NCBI RefSeq assembly: GCF_021458635.1
Contig: NZ_JAIRDQ010000005.1
Coordinates: 434,001 to 498,000 of the forward strand
Source: Bradyrhizobium monzae
Lineage (GTDB): Bacteria > Pseudomonadota > Alphaproteobacteria > Rhizobiales > Xanthobacteraceae
Direction: 5' to 3'
Length of the DNA: 64,000 nt
The notes beneath the pieces were generated by a model, which worked only from the letters and a program-made list of their open reading frames with translations, was not told the DNA's origin and searched no databases. The stretch's first letter is position 1. Each line of letters opens with the position of its first letter. Positions 17,393 through 25,937 of this stretch are shown here, piece by piece. Position numbers and translations under genes: made by a program.

Positions 17393-18349
17393 ATGGTCGT
17401 TATTGTCGATACCATCACGAACCCGTTGCGCCCGCGTCACCCCGAAAAGGTGAACCGCCCCGATTCCGCTTCGCCGCCGAAGCCGGACTGGATCCGCGTG
17501 CGCGCCCCCAACACCCGGGGCTATGCCGACACCCGCAACATCGTGCGCGCCAACGGCCTGCACACGGTGTGCGAGGAGGCGGGCTGCCCGAATATCGGCG
17601 AGTGCTGGGACAAGAAGCACGCGACCTTCATGATCATGGGGGACACCTGCACCCGGGCCTGTGCCTTCTGCAACGTCAAGACCGGCATGCCGAATGCGCT
17701 GGATGCGGCCGAGCCGCACAACGTCGCCGAGGCCGTCGCCAAGCTCGGTCTTGCGCACGTGGTCATCACCTCGGTCGACCGCGACGATCTTGCCGACGGA
17801 GGCGCCGAGCACTTTGCCCGGACGATCCGCGCGATCCGCGCCGCCTGTCCCTCGACCACGATCGAAATCCTGACACCCGACTTCCTGCGTAAGGAAGGCG
17901 CGCTCGAACTTGTCGTGGCCGCGCGGCCCGACGTCTTCAACCACAATCTCGAGACCGTGCCGTCGCGCTATCTCACGGTGCGGCCGGGCGCGCGCTACTT
18001 CCACTCGATCCGGCTGCTGCAGCGGGTCAAGGAGCTCGATCCCAGCATCTTCACCAAGTCCGGCATCATGGTAGGTCTCGGCGAGGAACGCCATGAGGTG
18101 CAGCAGGTGATGGACGATCTGCGCTCGGCGGACGTCGACTTCCTGACCATCGGGCAATATCTCCAGCCGACGCGCAAGCATCACGCCGTGATGCGTTACG
18201 TGCCGCCGGACGAGTTCTCGTCCTACGAGAAAGTCGCCTACACCAAGGGCTTCCTGATGGTGTCGGCGAGCCCGCTCACCCGTTCGTCGCATCACGCCGG
18301 CGAGGATTTTGCGAGACTGAAGGCCGCACGGGCCGCGACCGCGCGCTGA
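17393..18349 (+). CDS. lipA: Lipoyl synthase
   Basis: A radical-SAM enzyme that inserts two sulfurs into octanoyl groups on 2-oxoacid dehydrogenase and glycine-cleavage proteins. The 318-residue product has both iron-sulfur motifs: the LipA-specific auxiliary set Cys60, Cys65, Cys71 ([12 protein letters not shown]) and the radical-SAM CTRACAFC at Cys86, Cys90, Cys93. The C-terminal [10 protein letters not shown] keeps the RSS serine that ligates the auxiliary cluster. It is followed after 6 bases by the COQ10-like gene, so the two are co-transcribed. Confidence 0.98.
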   Translation: MVVIVDTITNPLRPRHPEKVNRPDSASPPKPDWIRVRAPNTRGYADTRNIVRANGLHTVCEEAGCPNIGECWDKKHATFMIMGDTCTRACAFCNVKTGMPNALDAAEPHNVAEAVAKLGLAHVVITSVDRDDLADGGAEHFARTIRAIRAACPSTTIEILTPDFLRKEGALELVVAARPDVFNHNLETVPSRYLTVRPGARYFHSIRLLQRVKELDPSIFTKSGIMVGLGEERHEVQQVMDDLRSADVDFLTIGQYLQPTRKHHAVMRYVPPDEFSSYEKVAYTKGFLMVSASPLTRSSHHAGEDFARLKAARAATAR

Positions 18350-18355
18350 ACCGCT

Positions 18356-18826
18356 ATGCCCAAATTTTCGAGCAAGCGCCGTGTCAATCACAGCGCATCC
18401 AAGATGTTTGATCTGGTCGCCGATGTCGAGCGCTACCCGGAATTCGTACCGCTGTGCAGCGCGCTGAAGATCCGTCAGCGCATGGCCAAGCCCGACGGCA
18501 CCGAGGTGCTCGTTGCTGACATGACGGTGTCGTTCAAGCTGGTCAAGGAATCCTTCACCAGCCGCGTGACGCTCGATCGCGCCAATCTGAAAATTCTGGT
18601 CGAATATCTGCAAGGTCCGTTCAGTAATCTCGAAAATCGATGGACGTTCGAACCCAAAGGCGATGACGTCTGTGACGTCGGTTTCTTCCTCGCCTATGAA
18701 TTCAAGAGCCGCATGCTGGCAATTCTGATGGGCTCGATGTTCGACGCTGCATTCGCGCGGTTCTCCACCGCGTTCGAGAAACGGGCCGATGCGATCTACG
18801 GCCGGCCGAAGCTGGCGTCGTCGTAG
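18356..18826 (+). CDS. COQ10/RatA-type START-domain protein
   Basis: The 156-residue protein belongs to the polyketide cyclase/START group (SRPBCC). It has the family's opening HSASKMFDLVADVERYPEFVPLC, the central MTVSFKLVKESFTSRVTL, then GPFSNLENRWTFEP and the C-terminal helix MFDAAFARFSTAFEKRADAIYG. Members bind ubiquinone (COQ10) or ribosomes (RatA). In alphaproteobacteria the gene after lipA is normally of the ubiquinone-binding kind and supports respiration. Confidence 0.88.
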   Translation: MPKFSSKRRVNHSASKMFDLVADVERYPEFVPLCSALKIRQRMAKPDGTEVLVADMTVSFKLVKESFTSRVTLDRANLKILVEYLQGPFSNLENRWTFEPKGDDVCDVGFFLAYEFKSRMLAILMGSMFDAAFARFSTAFEKRADAIYGRPKLASS

Positions 18827-18842
18827 AACGTACTCTCTCCTC

Positions 18843-18929
18843 CGTCATTGCGAGGAGCACTTGCGACGAAGCAATCCAGAATCTTTCCGCAGAAAGATTC
18901 TGGATTGCTTCGCTTCGCTCGCAATGACG
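18843..18929. repeat. 87-bp palindromic intergenic repeat, copy 1
   Basis: The element starts CGTCATTGCGAGGAG and ends CTCGCAATGACG; inside, AATCCAGAATCTTTC pairs with GAAAGATTCTGGATT. It can fold into one long hairpin. A second copy of equal length lies at 39456-39542. It sits between the convergent COQ10-like and cytochrome genes, where it may also act in transcription termination or RNA processing. Confidence 0.93.
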
Positions 18930-18950
18930 TGGGGTGACAGATGTGAAAAA

Positions 18951-19766
18951 TCAATCCACCGCCTTCACGACATCCGGCGGCTGCGAGGCGTAATACGCCG
19001 CGGCCGCTTCGATCTCCTGCGGCGTCAAGGCGCGCGCGATGTTGCGCATCTGCTGGCTGATGTCGTTCCGACGCTCGCCTGATGCAAACGCCTGGAGCTG
19101 TGCCTTCATATAGGCCTCGGATTGTCCCTCCAGCCAGGGGCTGCCGGTCTTGTTGTCGAGACTGCCATGACAAGCGCCGCAGGGCGCGACGCCGCGCAGC
19201 GGCGCGCCGTAGATGACGATGTTGGGCTTGGGCAATTGCGGCGTCGGATGATAGGCCGAAGGCCGCGGCAGATAGGCGTAATAGTTCGAGAGGTCAGCGA
19301 TTTCCTCTTCAGTCAGGTTGACGGCGAAGGGCGACATCACCGCATTACTGCGCGCGCCGGAGCGGAAATCGTGCAGCTCCTTGTAGATCACGGCGGCATA
19401 TTGGCCGGCGAGATTGGGCGAGTCGGCGCGGCTGATTCCGGTCGGCCCGTGGCAAATCGCGCAGCGCTGCGCCAGCGTCGCGCCGCGGCCGATCGCCTCC
19501 TGGCTCGGACGCGACAGCGTGTGCGAGGTCAGCACGACCTCCGACAGGCGTTTTGCCTGTTCGGGCGCCGTCACGCTGGCCGCACGCTGCGGCACGCCAG
19601 CGGCGCTGCAGATCGCGTCCCAGACGCTTGCAAACTGAACCCAGGGCTGCGCGAAGGGCAGCACGACGAAGCCGGCGATCGCCGTCACGATCAGGATTGC
19701 GGCGGTGATACCGACACCCCGCGTGAAATGAGGATTGCCGAAGGTGAAGAGGTCGCGGGTGCTCAT
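18951..19766 (-). CDS. Membrane-anchored dihaem cytochrome c of the B-family oxidase cluster
   Basis: The 271-residue protein has an uncleaved N-terminal membrane helix (about 15-40) and two c-haem sites, CAICHG and CGACHG, each in a class I cytochrome c fold with late Met ligand candidates (NAVMSPFA, QQMRNIA). Its ATG overlaps the stop of the subunit I gene by one base, so it is made together with the oxidase. It most likely carries electrons to the CuA site of subunit II. It is the last gene of the minus-strand cluster. Confidence 0.9.
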   Translation of the reverse strand: MSTRDLFTFGNPHFTRGVGITAAILIVTAIAGFVVLPFAQPWVQFASVWDAICSAAGVPQRAASVTAPEQAKRLSEVVLTSHTLSRPSQEAIGRGATLAQRCAICHGPTGISRADSPNLAGQYAAVIYKELHDFRSGARSNAVMSPFAVNLTEEEIADLSNYYAYLPRPSAYHPTPQLPKPNIVIYGAPLRGVAPCGACHGSLDNKTGSPWLEGQSEAYMKAQLQAFASGERRNDISQQMRNIARALTPQEIEAAAAYYASQPPDVVKAVD

Positions 19767-21388
19767 CACTGCGCTCCCACATAGACGGCGGGCACCGATG
19801 TACCCGCGGTGGTCGCGAGGTTGAGGATCGGATAGCCGTAATTGGTGATGGTCAGCGCGATCATCAGCGCCACCCATAGCGCATGCGTGTTAAGTGCGAC
19901 CGGCACGGTCGTCGGCTGATGCACGGCAACCGCAAAGCGATAGGCGCCGGCCTCGGCCAGCGGCGCCCGCATGCCGCGTGCCAGGATGACGATGAACATG
20001 ATGCCCGACGTCAGCAGGATGAAGCCGCCGATCGCGGAGAAAGTCACCGACAGCGCCTGCGGCGCAATGGCAGGATCGCCGAAGTCGAAATAGGCCATGC
20101 GGCGCGGCATCCCCAGAATGCCGACCCAGTGCCACGGGAAGGTCGTGACGATCATGCCGACGAACCACAGCCAGAGCTGGGTGCGGATCAGGCGGACGTC
20201 GATCAGCTCGCGGCCCGTCAGATGCGGCCACAGATCATAGGCGATCGCAAAATACATGATCACGATGGCGCCACCGAAGATCAGGTGGAAATGGCCGGTG
20301 ATCCACTGCGTGTTGTGGATCGATGCATCGAGCTGATAGCTCATGTTGATGAGGCCGCCGGCGCCGCCGAAGCCGAGCATGACGAACGAGAATGCCAGCG
20401 CCAGCATCATCGGATTGTCCCAGGGCAGGGCCCTGATCCAGCCGAATACCCCGCGGCCGCCGCGCAACCGCGCCGCAATCTCGACCGAGGCACAGATCGT
20501 GAACACGGTCAGCAGCGTCGGCAGTGCGACCAATGCCGTGAAGGCCGAGTGGATGAACTTGAAGCCGGCTCCGACCTGCGGATCGGCAAAGGTGTGGTGG
20601 ATGCCGATCGGCATCGCCACCACCAGGAACAGGATGAACGAGATCCGCGCCATGCTGTCGGAATAGACCCGGCCGCCGATCGCGCGCGGCACGATGGTGT
20701 AATAGGCGATGTAGGTCGGCATCAGCCAGAAATAGACGATGGCGTGCAGCGTCCAGGAGAAGAAGATGCGGGCGAGGCCGGCATCGATCGTGTTCTTCAG
20801 CCCCGCCGCGACGGGAATGATCTGCAGCAGCAGCTCGAGCGCTGCGCCGACCGCGGTCCAGGCCCAGAGATACGAGCCGGCGACATTGGCGTACATTGCC
20901 AGCGGCACCGCTGCGCCGGGATGCGCCTTGCGCCAGACGCGCAAATTGATCGACATCAGCGCGACCCAGATCCATGAGCCGACCACGACCAGCACGACGC
21001 CGAGATAGTAGAAGAGATTGCCGATCAGCGGCGGATAGAACGTATAGAGCACCGAGGCGCGGCCGAGTGCGATCGGGATCACCGCCATGATGCTGCCGAT
21101 GACGATCAGCCAGAACCCGGTCCAGGCCCAGCGCACGCCGACCAGGCGCTGCTCCAGCGCGGACTCGCTGATGGCATAGCCAAACCCCATCGCGACCAGG
21201 GTCGGGAACACGTAGCCCATCACCGTGCCGTGCGCGGTCAGGGAGCGGTAGTAGAGTTCGGGATTGGAGAGCCAGGTGCCGATCGGGCTGCGGATGAACA
21301 TCTGCCAGGCGCCGAGCGTGAGCGCGACGCCGAATACCGCAAAGGCAAACCAGAAATGGGCGAGAATGAGCTTCCTATTGACCAACAC
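19766..21388 (-). CDS. B-family (ba3-like) haem-copper oxidase subunit I
   Basis: The catalytic oxygen-reducing subunit, 540 residues with about 13 membrane helices. The ligand set is visible: the low-spin haem His in LTAHGTVMG, CuB ligand and cross-link pair as HAIVY, the His-His pair in GIHHTFADP, and haem ligands in ITGHFHL. Segments such as RGVFGWIRALPWDNP and GGAGGLIN match Thermus ba3 oxidase rather than A-type or cbb3 enzymes. The usual HPIVY has Ala for Pro. It overlaps subunit II by 14 bases and the dihaem cytochrome by 1. B-family oxidases have high oxygen affinity. Confidence 0.93.
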   Translation of the reverse strand: MLVNRKLILAHFWFAFAVFGVALTLGAWQMFIRSPIGTWLSNPELYYRSLTAHGTVMGYVFPTLVAMGFGYAISESALEQRLVGVRWAWTGFWLIVIGSIMAVIPIALGRASVLYTFYPPLIGNLFYYLGVVLVVVGSWIWVALMSINLRVWRKAHPGAAVPLAMYANVAGSYLWAWTAVGAALELLLQIIPVAAGLKNTIDAGLARIFFSWTLHAIVYFWLMPTYIAYYTIVPRAIGGRVYSDSMARISFILFLVVAMPIGIHHTFADPQVGAGFKFIHSAFTALVALPTLLTVFTICASVEIAARLRGGRGVFGWIRALPWDNPMMLALAFSFVMLGFGGAGGLINMSYQLDASIHNTQWITGHFHLIFGGAIVIMYFAIAYDLWPHLTGRELIDVRLIRTQLWLWFVGMIVTTFPWHWVGILGMPRRMAYFDFGDPAIAPQALSVTFSAIGGFILLTSGIMFIVILARGMRAPLAEAGAYRFAVAVHQPTTVPVALNTHALWVALMIALTITNYGYPILNLATTAGTSVPAVYVGAQ

Positions 21389-21941
21389 AGCTCAGCCTCC
21401 CGCCGCTCTTCGCGCGATTGGCGAATTCAGCCTTGTCGATCACCTTGACCTTGCCCCACATGCCCTCATGGCCAAAGGAGCAAAACTCCTGGCAGGGCAT
21501 CAGATAATCGCCGGTCTTCCCAAAGCGCATCAGCTGCTCGGAAATGTAGCCCGGCACCAGCATGGTGTTGACGTTGGTGCCCTGGATCAGGATGCCGTGC
21601 ACGACGTCGGCGCTGGTGGCGCGCAGCGTAATTGGCGTATCCACGGGCACCACGATGCAGGCCGGCGTAAAGGAATATTGCTGGCCGATCGCGCGCACGG
21701 TCACATTGCCGTTGGCCTCCAGCACGCTGCCGAGATTGCTCTCGACGAATTCGCCGGAAAGATGAATCCGCGACGGATCGGTGGTCTCGACGCGCGGCTG
21801 CGGCATGGTTGCCTGGTGGATGCCGGCGAAGGCTGCGAGCAGCGCCATGCCCGAGATGATGATGACGGCAATGATGGCCCAGCGTCGCTCGACGCGGGCC
21901 GCGACCTCGACGCTGCTGCTATGGGTGTCCTCCGCGCTCAT
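21375..21941 (-). CDS. Cytochrome oxidase subunit II with CuA site
   Basis: The 188-residue protein has one N-terminal membrane helix (about 19-43) and a periplasmic cupredoxin domain. The binuclear CuA site is complete: His in DVVHGILI and the late CQEFCSFGHEGM, giving Cys, Glu, Cys, His and Met ligands. The single anchor fits ba3-type enzymes, in place of the two helices of A-type subunit II. The ATG at 21941 shares ATGA with the stop of the small upstream gene. It accepts electrons from a c cytochrome and passes them to subunit I. Confidence 0.93.
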   Translation of the reverse strand: MSAEDTHSSSVEVAARVERRWAIIAVIIISGMALLAAFAGIHQATMPQPRVETTDPSRIHLSGEFVESNLGSVLEANGNVTVRAIGQQYSFTPACIVVPVDTPITLRATSADVVHGILIQGTNVNTMLVPGYISEQLMRFGKTGDYLMPCQEFCSFGHEGMWGKVKVIDKAEFANRAKSGGRLSCVGQ

Positions 21942-22114
21942 TGCAGCGGTCCGCGCGGCAGGAAGACGAAGAGATAGAAAGCGAGCCACATCGCGACCAC
22001 GCAGGCCGTGGCGACGCCGGCCAGCGCGATTGCGCCGGACGGTCCTTGCGCGACGACCTCCTCGATGGCCTGGTCGGCAGCGGCTGGGCTGGTCGGCGGA
22101 TCGGAATTGAACAT
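21938..22114 (-). CDS. Tiny single-span membrane protein, oxidase subunit IIa-like
   Basis: A 58-residue frame runs from ATG at 22114 to TGA at 21938-21940, overlapping the subunit II start as ATGA. The N-terminal half is acidic and polar (FNSDPPTSPAAADQAIEE). The second half is one hydrophobic helix (about 28-52; IALAGVATACVVAMWLAFYLF) followed by a basic end, PRGP. ba3 oxidases carry a very small one-helix subunit IIa, and this is a natural candidate. The overlap, the codon use and the position between cytochrome and subunit II make it a real gene. Confidence 0.78.
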   Translation of the reverse strand: MFNSDPPTSPAAADQAIEEVVAQGPSGAIALAGVATACVVAMWLAFYLFVFLPRGPLQ

Positions 22115-22133
22115 GATGGATCTCTGGCGCCTC

Positions 22134-23378
22134 TCAGTTCAGCGGTGCGGAGCGCAGCTCGTTGGCCTCGCGCGCCGAGACCGGCGAGCCGCGATTGCCC
22201 CAGGCGGTGCGGATGTAGGAGACGACGGCGGCGACCTCATTATCGGAGAGGAGACCGGCGAAGGGCGGCATGCCGTAGGGCATCGGATTGCCCTTCGTGC
22301 CCGGCGGGTAGCCGCCATTGAGCACCATGCGGATCGGGTTGACCGCCGACTGCATCTCGATCGACTGATTGTTGGCGAGCGGCGGCCAGTGCGGCGGCTT
22401 GCCTTCGCCCTGCGGGCCGTGACAGCTCGCGCAGTTCTTGTCGTAGACGGTCTTGCCGAGGCTGATCAGCAGGCTGCTCTCGGTGGTCGGCAGTACCGTG
22501 CTTGCCGCCGGCGGCGACGAGCCTTCCGCGATGCCCTTCAGGTACACCGCCATCGCCTTGGTGTCGGCGTCGTCGAGATATTGCAGGCTGTTGTGCACGA
22601 CCTCGGCCATCGGGCCGTAGACCACGCCGCGCGCGGAGACGCCGGTCTGGAGCAGATCGGTGATGTCCTTGATGCTCCAGTCGCCGAGGCCCGCCTCGCG
22701 GTTGGAGGTGAGCGAGGGCGCGTACCAGTTCTGCATCGGGATCAGGCCGCCCTTGAAGGCATCCGATTGCGAGGTGCCGCCGAGCGCGTTGATCGGCGAA
22801 TGGCACATGCCGCAATGGCCGAGGCCTTCGACCAGATAGGCGCCGCGATTCCATTCGGCCGACTTGGTCGGGTCAGGCTTGAATTCGCCCTCGCTGAAAT
22901 ACAGCGTGCGCCAGCCGAGGATGAGCTGGCGGTTGTCATAGGGGAAGCGCAGCTCATGCGGCTTGTTCTTCTGGTTCACGGGCTGAATCGAGCGCAGATA
23001 CGCGAAGATCGCATCGCTGTCGGCGCGCGTGACCTTGGTGTAGGAGGCGAACGGCATCGCGGGATAGATCAGCCCGCCATTCGGGAAACGGCCGTTGTGC
23101 ATGGTCCTGTAGAAATCGTCCGCGCTCCACTTGCCGATGCCGGTCTCCGGATCGGGCGTGATGTTGGAGGTGTAGATCGTGCCGAACGGGGTCGGCATGG
23201 GTCGGCCGCCGGCGAACAGGCGGCCTTCCGACGCCGTGTGGCAGGCGGTGCAGTCACCGGCGCGGGCGAGATATTCGCCGCGCGCGATGACGTCGCTGGT
23301 CTTGTCCTGTGCCTGCGCGGCCGTCGTGGTGAACGCGGCGAGAGCGAGCAGTGCGATCGACAATTTCGAGCCCATCAT
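22134..23378 (-). CDS. Trihaem cytochrome c (alcohol-dehydrogenase cytochrome-subunit type)
   Basis: The 414-residue exported protein has a signal peptide (ending AQAQ) and three c-haem sites: CTACH, CGMCH and CASCH. The order and the accompanying FGTIYTSNITPDPETGIGKW and AYLRSIQPV segments match the membrane-associated cytochrome subunit of quinoprotein and flavoprotein dehydrogenases. No dehydrogenase subunit lies beside it. Here it is probably the electron feeder of the oxidase, perhaps from the quinone pool. It ends 19 bases before the small IIa-like gene. Confidence 0.9.
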   Translation of the reverse strand: MMGSKLSIALLALAAFTTTAAQAQDKTSDVIARGEYLARAGDCTACHTASEGRLFAGGRPMPTPFGTIYTSNITPDPETGIGKWSADDFYRTMHNGRFPNGGLIYPAMPFASYTKVTRADSDAIFAYLRSIQPVNQKNKPHELRFPYDNRQLILGWRTLYFSEGEFKPDPTKSAEWNRGAYLVEGLGHCGMCHSPINALGGTSQSDAFKGGLIPMQNWYAPSLTSNREAGLGDWSIKDITDLLQTGVSARGVVYGPMAEVVHNSLQYLDDADTKAMAVYLKGIAEGSSPPAASTVLPTTESSLLISLGKTVYDKNCASCHGPQGEGKPPHWPPLANNQSIEMQSAVNPIRMVLNGGYPPGTKGNPMPYGMPPFAGLLSDNEVAAVVSYIRTAWGNRGSPVSAREANELRSAPLN

Positions 23379-23386
23379 CCGCCTCG

Positions 23387-24094
23387 TCAGTTGGGCTGGC
23401 TGCCGCAGCCGAAGGGCAGCGCGTAGGTGCCTTTCGGGACGGGAGCAGGATCAGCGGGGGCAGGGCGCGTCGCAAGCCAGGCCGCGACCGCGGTGACGTC
23501 GGCCTCCGTCAGATGGCCGGCGACGAGCTGCATGCAGTCGGGCGATTTCGCCGTGCGGGTACCGTAGCGCCAGGCGCCGAGCTGGGCGCTGACATAGGCA
23601 GCACGCAAGCCGAGCAGGCCGGGAATGCCGGGCTGCATGCCCGTGAGTCCCGGGCCGTGGCAGCTCACGCACGCCGGTATGTTACGACCGGCATCACCGC
23701 TGGTCGCGAGCAATTCGCCTTGCGCGAGGACGTCCTTGCTGACGCCGCTCGGCGCAGGCTGCGGCAGCGGCGGGTGCTCGCTGGCAAAATAGTCCGCCAT
23801 CGCTTCAAGATACGGATCAGGCAGAAACTCCAGCAGATAGTTCATCGGCGGATATTTGCGCCGGCCGCTGCGGAAGGCGAGCAGCTGATTGTAGAGATAG
23901 CCGGCCGGCTTGCCGGCAAGACGCGGGAAATAGACGTCGCTGGTGCCTTCGCCCTTGTTGCCGTGACACGGCGTACAGGCTTCAACCCTCGCCGCCATGG
24001 TATCCGGCGGCTGGTTGGTCGTTTGCGCAACCGCACCATCGAAGGCGGCCAAAGTGACGATCAGTGCGGCCGAGGCCGCGGCGCGAGCGAGCAC
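23387..24094 (-). CDS. Periplasmic dihaem cytochrome c
   Basis: The 235-residue product starts at a GTG (24094) with GGAGG eight bases upstream and has a signal peptide (LARAAASAALIVTLAAFDGAVAQ). A TTG at 24139 would add 15 residues. Two c-haem sites, CTPCHG and CVSCHG, belong to two class I domains similar to the c4-type fold; PRLAGKPAGYLYNQLLAFRSGRR is a typical helix. It is the first gene of the oxidase cluster, 8 bases before the trihaem cytochrome gene. With its neighbours it brings the module to seven c-haems. Confidence 0.88.
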   Translation of the reverse strand: MLARAAASAALIVTLAAFDGAVAQTTNQPPDTMAARVEACTPCHGNKGEGTSDVYFPRLAGKPAGYLYNQLLAFRSGRRKYPPMNYLLEFLPDPYLEAMADYFASEHPPLPQPAPSGVSKDVLAQGELLATSGDAGRNIPACVSCHGPGLTGMQPGIPGLLGLRAAYVSAQLGAWRYGTRTAKSPDCMQLVAGHLTEADVTAVAAWLATRPAPADPAPVPKGTYALPFGCGSQPN

Positions 24095-24269
24095 TGAGCC
24101 GCCCTCCACAATGCTGGATCGGTTGATTCCGGATCGCAACGTAGAGCGGCATTATTGCGCCAATATTTTTCCGCGCAAGCTCGCATGGGGGTGATGACGT
24201 TTGGTCGCGCCGCTGCGCCGCACATGATGATCGATTTCGACAAATTTGCGTGCAATTTGAAAAGCAATC

Positions 24270-24791
24270 ATGACGCTGCAGTCTCGCGGCTCATTGCGCC
24301 CGAGCTTTGCCTCCTTGCGTCACCCTCTTTTGTCAGAGGGCGCAGGGAAGACCGGGTGCCGGCTGGCACCCGCGGTCCACTGTGCGATGGTTGCGCTACA
24401 AGAGGCTGCACAGCGGCATACAGGTGAAGCCAAACATCCGGCCTTCCCTGCGCAGTGGGTTGACGGCTTATGTCGTGATCTCCCCGGGGAGCGATGCACT
24501 ATTGCCCCCGTCGCCTTGCAGATGGCTGATGCGCGGGCCCGGTTGGGCCACCCATCACCGCAAGACTTGGCGCACAGACTCCGGGCGCCAGGACCACACG
24601 ATTTTGCCGTACGCTGACCGCACCGGTCGTGCGCGCGACGCTCTCGCTCACGGTTGCCCGCCCCGCGAAAACCAATCGCGCCGATGCAGTCGTCGTCCAC
24701 CACGGCTCATCCCACGTTCGTGACGATCGCGATACGCCCCTCTGACCGGGATGAGGTCAGGGACATCTACTGCAAATCAGAATTTCGGTAA
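24270..24791 (+). repeat. Decayed copy of a dispersed bradyrhizobial repeat
   Basis: No gene is convincing here. Conceptual translations in shifting frames give phrases such as RLAPAVHCAMVAL, IRPSLRSGLTAY and FVTIAIRPSDRDEVRDIYCKSEFR. From memory these resemble a repeat found in many intergenic regions of Bradyrhizobium and Rhodopseudomonas and often mis-annotated as short proteins. The phrases jump frame and are broken by stops. The rest of 24095-25067 has the cytochrome promoter side and A+T-richer sequence near 24230-24270 with an imperfect palindrome (AAATTTGCGTGCAATTT), and nothing else I can name. Confidence 0.55.
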
Positions 24792-25067
24792 AGCGGAATA
24801 TGTTTGCGCGGAGAATTGACCTTGCGGTTGGTGTTTTGCCCCTCAGGCCCCGCAAGGGATGGTAGGTCCGGGCGACGCTGCGGCTCGACGTACAGCGGCT
24901 GATTCAAGCTTTGCTCATTTGGGGTGACAAGTGCAATTTGTGCCAAAAGCCGTGGGCTGACGGAACGCCCCTTGTCGTGAGTGCAACACCTGTTCCGGCT
25001 GGATTCCGTGAGGGAGGCAATTACAATCCGAGTCGGGCGCAGGGCTTGTGTAATGGGACCGGGAGAC

Positions 25068-25262
25068 ATGGCGCGCTGGAAGCAATCGTGGAGCGACGAC
25101 GACCTCAATCGGCTCAGGGCGCTTGCAGGAACCAAGCCGATCACGATGATCGCAAAGGAGCTCGGTCGGACCACGGGAACCGTGCTCGCGAAGGCGATCG
25201 AGCAAAAGCTTCCCGTCATGCATCGGATCGAGCGAACGTCGCAAGGATCGAACCTGCCTTGA
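25068..25262 (+). CDS. Small Myb/SANT-like helix-turn-helix protein
   Basis: The 64-residue product starts MARWKQSWSDDDLNRLRALAG and continues with ITMIAKELGRTTGTVLAKAIE. This is the Trp-anchored three-helix pattern of small SANT/Myb-like or sigma-70 region 4-like DNA-binding proteins common in rhizobia. No other domain is present. An ATG at 25053 would add five residues; neither start has a good ribosome site. It stands alone between repeat sequence and the convergent pncC gene, so its target is unknown. Confidence 0.6.
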   Translation: MARWKQSWSDDDLNRLRALAGTKPITMIAKELGRTTGTVLAKAIEQKLPVMHRIERTSQGSNLP

Positions 25263-25319
25263 CTGTCGAATCCCGGTCGTGGACGAGGGGGTCCCGGATT
25301 GCGCTTAGCTACAGAGACC

Positions 25320-25934
25320 TCACCCGCGCGGTGACCGCGGAGTCCTGCGCTTCACGGCATGCCGGCGCGGCGAGCGGGTGACGCGGGGACGCAGTCTCGT
25401 TGCAGCGGTGGCGTTGCGGCGCGGCTTGGCGGCGGCCTGCGGGCCGCGGGCAAGATCCATCAGCATGCGCAGGGCCTCGACCACCGAGCGCTGCCGCACG
25501 GCGGTGCGGCCGATCGCGCCAAAACGCTGCTCGCGATGGACGATGCGGCCGTCGCGCGCGGCAGCCGCAAAATGGACCAGGCCAACCGGCTTGCCTGGCG
25601 TGGCGCCGCCCGGGCCGGCAATGCCGGTGATGGCAACCGCGAGGTCGACGCCGGCACGCTCCAGCGCGCCGACCGCCATCGCGGTCGCGGTCTCCTTGCT
25701 GACGGCGCCGAAATTGGTGAGCGTGCTGGCCTCGACCCCCAGCATCGCGCGCTTGGCGTCGTTGGAATAGGTGACGAAACCGCGATCGATCACGTCAGAG
25801 GAGCCGGGGATGTCGGTCAGCGCGCCGGCCACGAGGCCGCCGGTGCAGGACTCGGCGGTCGCGATCGTCAGCTTGCGCATCCGGCAGAGGTCGAGCAGCG
25901 AGCGGGAGAGGGCGCGTGCGTCGCTGCCGGCCAT
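25320..25934 (-). CDS. pncC: CinA-type nicotinamide-nucleotide amidohydrolase (PncC domain) with basic tail
   Basis: PncC deamidates NMN to nicotinate mononucleotide in NAD recycling. The first 160 residues contain the family signatures TIATAESCTGGLVAGALTDIPGSS, VTYSNDAKRAMLGV, GAVSKETA and AITGIAGPGGATPGKPVGLV. The last 40 residues form an unusual Arg/Pro/Thr-rich tail (KPRRNATAATRLRPRVTRSPRR), likely disordered and possibly nucleic-acid binding. The N-terminal molybdopterin-like domain of full CinA is absent, as in short PncC proteins. It follows ispDF by 3 bases and is co-transcribed. Confidence 0.92.
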   Translation of the reverse strand: MAGSDARALSRSLLDLCRMRKLTIATAESCTGGLVAGALTDIPGSSDVIDRGFVTYSNDAKRAMLGVEASTLTNFGAVSKETATAMAVGALERAGVDLAVAITGIAGPGGATPGKPVGLVHFAAAARDGRIVHREQRFGAIGRTAVRQRSVVEALRMLMDLARGPQAAAKPRRNATAATRLRPRVTRSPRRHAVKRRTPRSPRG

Positions 25935-25937
25935 GGC

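Noticed and set aside
16265-18613. 782-codon open frame on the minus strand
   Set aside because: It runs antisense through valS, the glycosylase gene region and lipA and gives low-complexity Arg/Asp/Gly text. It is a by-product of high GC, and the genes on the other strand and in the other frames have full family signatures.
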